DNA of 25,890 bases from Pseudomonadota bacterium. GTDB taxonomy: Bacteria > Pseudomonadota > Alphaproteobacteria > Rhodospirillales > Magnetospirillaceae. Shown here piece after piece: positions 23,065-25,890 of the stretch; position 1 is the stretch's first letter, and every line of letters starts with the position of its first letter. Made by a program: the position numbers and the translations under genes. The stretch spans positions 1 through 25,890 of the forward strand of contig JAFAAW010000081.1 of assembly GCA_023426365.1 (NCBI GenBank), in the 5' to 3' direction. The notes beneath the pieces were generated by a model that ran no database searches, was not told the origin of the DNA, and saw nothing but the letters and a program-made list of their open reading frames with translations.

Positions 23065-24096
23065 ATGCGCGATGCCTCGTCCCCTCCCACCAAGGTGCTG
23101 ATGGTGGAGGACAATCCGGGCGATGCCCGGCTGGTCCAGGTGCTTCTGGCCGAGGTCGGCGGCTTCGATCTGGCCTGGAAGCAGGATCTGCGCGAAGCCG
23201 CCCGCTGGCTGGCCGACAATGCCCCAGACGCGGTGCTGCTGGATCTGTCGCTGCCCGATTCGCAAGGGGTGGCGACCATCGACGCCATGCGCCATCTGGG
23301 ACCCGACCTGCCGGTGGTGGTGTTCACCGGCCTCAACGACGAGGCGGTGGGCATGGCGGCGGTCAAGCGCGGCTGTCAGGATTATCTGGTCAAGGGCCAG
23401 GGCGACGGCCAACTGATCGCGCGCACCATCGCCTATGCCGTCGAGCGCAAATCCATCGAGCGCGAGCGCCAGCAATCGGCCGAGCGCATGAAGCGGGTGC
23501 TGTTGCAGACGGTCAAGGCGGTGTCGCTGACGCTGGAGATGCGCGACCCCTATACCGCCGGCCACCAGCGCCGGGTGGCCCAACTGGCCACCGCCATCGG
23601 CGAGAAGCTGGGCCTCGACCCCGACCGGCTGGAAGGGCTGCATACCGGCGCGCTGATCCATGACCTGGGCAAGATCAACGTGCCGTCGGATTTCCTGTCA
23701 CGGCCGGGAAAGCTGTCGGATGCGGCCTTCGGCGTCATCAAATCCCATCCCGACGTGGGCGCCGAGATCGTGGACGGCATCGACTTTCCCTGGCCGGTGG
23801 CGCGGATGATCCGCCAGCACCACGAACGGCTGGACGGCAGCGGCTATCCGGGCGGCCTGGTGGGCGACGCCATCATTCTGGAAGCCCGCATCCTGGCGGT
23901 GGCCGATGTGGTCGAGGCGATCAGCAGCCATCGCCCCTATCGCCCGTCGCTGGGGCTGGACGCCGCGCTCAGGGAAATCCAGGACAAGTCGGGCAGCCAT
24001 TACGACCCGGCGGTGGTGGCGGCCTGTCTCGAGGTCATTCGCGACAACGGTAATGCGGTGTTCCGCGACGACCACGATTTGCCGCTGGTGACCTGA
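23065..24096 (+). CDS. Receiver-HD-GYP cyclic di-GMP phosphodiesterase
   Basis: The 343-residue protein has a receiver domain (10-125): acidic E15/D16, phosphoacceptor D60 in LLDLSLPDSQG, and K110. A linker helix (about 126-150) leads to an HD-GYP domain. That domain has the HD pair H199/D200 in LIHDLGKINVP, HHERLDGSGYPGG at 252-264 and ILAVADVVEAISSHRPYR at about 276-293. HD-GYP enzymes hydrolyse cyclic di-GMP to GMP, and all key residues are present. GGAGG at 23055-23059 supports the ATG at 23065. No partner kinase is adjacent. Together with the cyclase at 1879-2904 it gives two cyclic di-GMP genes in the window, but they are 20 kb apart. Confidence 0.93.
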   Translation: MRDASSPPTKVLMVEDNPGDARLVQVLLAEVGGFDLAWKQDLREAARWLADNAPDAVLLDLSLPDSQGVATIDAMRHLGPDLPVVVFTGLNDEAVGMAAVKRGCQDYLVKGQGDGQLIARTIAYAVERKSIERERQQSAERMKRVLLQTVKAVSLTLEMRDPYTAGHQRRVAQLATAIGEKLGLDPDRLEGLHTGALIHDLGKINVPSDFLSRPGKLSDAAFGVIKSHPDVGAEIVDGIDFPWPVARMIRQHHERLDGSGYPGGLVGDAIILEARILAVADVVEAISSHRPYRPSLGLDAALREIQDKSGSHYDPAVVAACLEVIRDNGNAVFRDDHDLPLVT

Positions 24097-24133
24097 AGGC
24101 CCACATCCCTGGGGTGCGCGGTTCGGGCGCGAC

Positions 24134-24152
24134 GCCCCTGGGGGCCAGGGGC
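24134..24152. repeat. 8-bp hairpin downstream of the HD-GYP gene
   Basis: GCCCCTGG and CCAGGGGC flank a GGG loop. It lies 37 bp after the HD-GYP stop and has no T tract. It may serve as a weak terminator. Confidence 0.4.
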
Positions 24153-24240
24153 TGCAATACCAGTTGCGCCCGACGGCAAGCCACCCCCGGGGCCGCGCAT
24201 CCGTGGACGCGACGGGTTGAAAGGGCCGGGGGTGCAAAGG

Positions 24241-24270
24241 AAAAGGGCCGCACCCGGACGAGTGCGGCCC
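24241..24270 (-). terminator. Rho-independent terminator of lysK
   Basis: GGGCCGCAC (24245-24253) pairs with GTGCGGCCC (24262-24270) around an 8-nt loop. On the minus strand the stem is followed by TTTTCCTTT. It lies 25 bp after the lysK stop. Confidence 0.85.
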
Positions 24271-24295
24271 CATTCGCAGGCGGCAAGCCGGCGGC

Positions 24296-25882
24296 TCAGG
24301 CCATGGCCTCGCCCTTGATGGCCTTGTCCAGCAGCGCGATGGTGTTGGCGACGCCGTACAGCTTGATGAAGCTGCCCATGCGCGGCCCCTGGTCCTGCCC
24401 CAGCAGCACCTCGTAACACGCCTTGAACCACGCCTTCAGCTCGGGGAAGGCGTCGCGCTTGCCGATCTCGTAGACCGCGTTCTGCAACTCCTCGGCGCTG
24501 GCGTCGGCGCCGGCGGCCTCCAGCTTGGCCTTGAGGTCGGTGAAGGCGTGGACCTCCTCGGGCGTCGCCGTGCGGTACTTCTTGGCCGGCTTGACGAAGT
24601 CCTGATAGTAGGCGACGGCGCCTTCCACCAGCTTGTCCAGGATCGGCGCGGTTTCCGGGCTGGCGCCCGGCGCATAGCGCTGGATGAAGCCCCACAGCAC
24701 CGCCTTGTCGTCGGAATTGCACACGCTGGCCAGGTTCAGCAGGATGCTGAACGACAGGTGCGCCTCCTCCTTCGGCGGCTTGCCGTCGTGGATGTGCCAG
24801 GCCGGGTTGTCCAGGCGCTTGGCCGCGTCCTCGGTCTCGAACTTGCCCAGGTAGGTCAGGTAATCGTCCACCGAGCGCGGGATCACGTCGAAATACAGGC
24901 GCTTGGCCGCCTTGGGCTTCTGGTACATGAACAGCGCCAGGCTGGCGTCGGGGGCGTATTTCAGCCAATCCTCCACCGCCAGGCCGTTGCCCTTGGACTT
25001 GCTGATCTTCTGGCCCTTGTCGTCCAGGAACAGCTCATAGGTCAGGTTCATGGGCGGGGTGCCGCCCAGGATACGGCAGATGCGGCTCGACAGCTCGACC
25101 GACGGGATCAGGTCCTTGCCGCTCATCTCGTAATCCACGCCCAGCGCATACCAGCGCATGGCCCAGTCGGCCTTCCACTGCATCTTGCAATGCGCGCCGG
25201 TGACCGGGGTCTCGATCAGCTTGCCGTCGTCGCGCTTGTAGACGATGGTGCCGGCCGCCACGTCGCGCTCCACCACGGGCACCTGCAACACGATGCCGGT
25301 CTCCGGGCACACCGGCAGGAACGGCGAATAGGTGGCGCGGCGTTCGTCGCCCAGCGTCGGCAGGATGACGTTGATCACCTCGTCGTAGCATTCCAGGATG
25401 CGCAGCTTGGCGGCGTCGAACTTGCCGGCCTTGTACCATTCGGTGGCCGACTGGAATTCGTATTCGAAGCCGAAGGCGTCCAGGAAGCTGCGCAGGCGGG
25501 CGTTGTTGTGGTGGCCGAAGCTTTCGTGGGTGCCGAACGGGTCGGGCACCTGGGTCAGCGGCTTGCCCAGATGGGGGCGCACGATCTCGGGGTTGGGGAT
25601 GTTGTCCGGCACCTTGCGCAGGCCGTCCATGTCGTCCGAGAACGCATACAGCTTGGTCGGCAGCTCGGGGGCCAGCACGCGCAGGGCGTTGCGCACCATG
25701 GTGGTGCGCGCCACCTCGCCGAAGGTGCCGATATGGGGCAGGCCCGACGGGCCATAGCCGGTCTCGAACAGCACGAAGCCCTTGTCCGGGGTTTTGCCTT
25801 TCAGGCGCTCGTCCAGCAGGGCCTTGGCTTCCTGGAACGGCCAGGCGGTGGCATTGCGGGCGAGGTCGGAAAGGTCGGACAT
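24296..25882 (-). CDS. lysK: Lysyl-tRNA synthetase, class I
   Basis: The 528-residue enzyme charges tRNA-Lys. It is the class I type: GPSGLPHIGTF at 44-54 holds the HIGH-like signature, and KISKSKGN at 293-300 is the KMSKS-like loop. Class II motifs are absent. This form is typical of archaea and many alphaproteobacteria. TGYGPSG, HHNNARLRSFLDAFGF and VCPETG fit the family core. The start at 25882 is eight bases from the window edge, so its ribosome-binding site is only partly visible. The gene is complete by length. Whether a class II lysS also exists cannot be known from this window. Confidence 0.97.
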   Translation of the reverse strand: MSDLSDLARNATAWPFQEAKALLDERLKGKTPDKGFVLFETGYGPSGLPHIGTFGEVARTTMVRNALRVLAPELPTKLYAFSDDMDGLRKVPDNIPNPEIVRPHLGKPLTQVPDPFGTHESFGHHNNARLRSFLDAFGFEYEFQSATEWYKAGKFDAAKLRILECYDEVINVILPTLGDERRATYSPFLPVCPETGIVLQVPVVERDVAAGTIVYKRDDGKLIETPVTGAHCKMQWKADWAMRWYALGVDYEMSGKDLIPSVELSSRICRILGGTPPMNLTYELFLDDKGQKISKSKGNGLAVEDWLKYAPDASLALFMYQKPKAAKRLYFDVIPRSVDDYLTYLGKFETEDAAKRLDNPAWHIHDGKPPKEEAHLSFSILLNLASVCNSDDKAVLWGFIQRYAPGASPETAPILDKLVEGAVAYYQDFVKPAKKYRTATPEEVHAFTDLKAKLEAAGADASAEELQNAVYEIGKRDAFPELKAWFKACYEVLLGQDQGPRMGSFIKLYGVANTIALLDKAIKGEAMA

Positions 25883-25890
25883 GATCGAGG

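Noticed and set aside
23065..24096. Degenerate HD-GYP domain
   Set aside because: All key residues (H199, D200, HHE and GYPGG motifs) are intact, so there is no sign of inactivation.

Overview
This is a chromosomal stretch of a high-GC alphaproteobacterium, most likely a Rhodospirillales member close to Magnetospirillum. The evidence is a canonical DivK, a cysteine-free L33, a class I lysyl-tRNA synthetase, a pyrB-pyrC'-plsY cluster, and a gene neighbourhood (divK, a diguanylate cyclase, rpmG, rnr, topA, dprA, plsY, pyrC, pyrB) that is widely linked in alphaproteobacteria. No phage, insertion sequence, CRISPR array, tRNA or rRNA was recognised. Species assignment is inference from remembered family resemblance.

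Left part (1-4.7 kb): the 3' end of a Pro/Ala-rich gene, a DUF423 membrane protein and divK read rightward. rpmG, a GGDEF diguanylate cyclase and an S41/PDZ processing protease read leftward. The cyclase sits where pleD usually does but has no receiver domains. Middle (4.8-11.1 kb): rnr, a DUF4142 exported protein and a stand-alone cyclic-nucleotide-binding protein read leftward. A 57-residue basic protein, a patatin-like lipase and dprA read rightward.

Right of that (11.2-17.9 kb): topA, a leftward degenerate-receiver protein, then the tightly overlapping pyrB-pyrC'-plsY operon. pyrC' lacks the metal-binding HxH of active dihydroorotases, so it is probably the non-catalytic partner of aspartate transcarbamoylase. 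The last part (18-25.9 kb) is more accessory: a small exported protein, an MFS transporter divergent from a lysR-deaminase pair whose deaminase resembles yeast cytosine deaminase, a lipoprotein di-haem cytochrome of the RoxA/MauG-like group, a receiver-HD-GYP protein and lysK.

The most interesting non-coding signal is a dispersed two-hairpin repeat (copies at 8207-8257 and 20890-20939). Its flanks and spacing are conserved, while four stem base pairs differ by compensatory changes, so the structure seems to be maintained. A second pattern is that rnr, dprA and pyrB each lack a Shine-Dalgarno sequence and have a -10-like hexamer 6-10 nt before the ATG, suggesting leaderless transcripts. I see no complete undescribed defence or metabolic system here.
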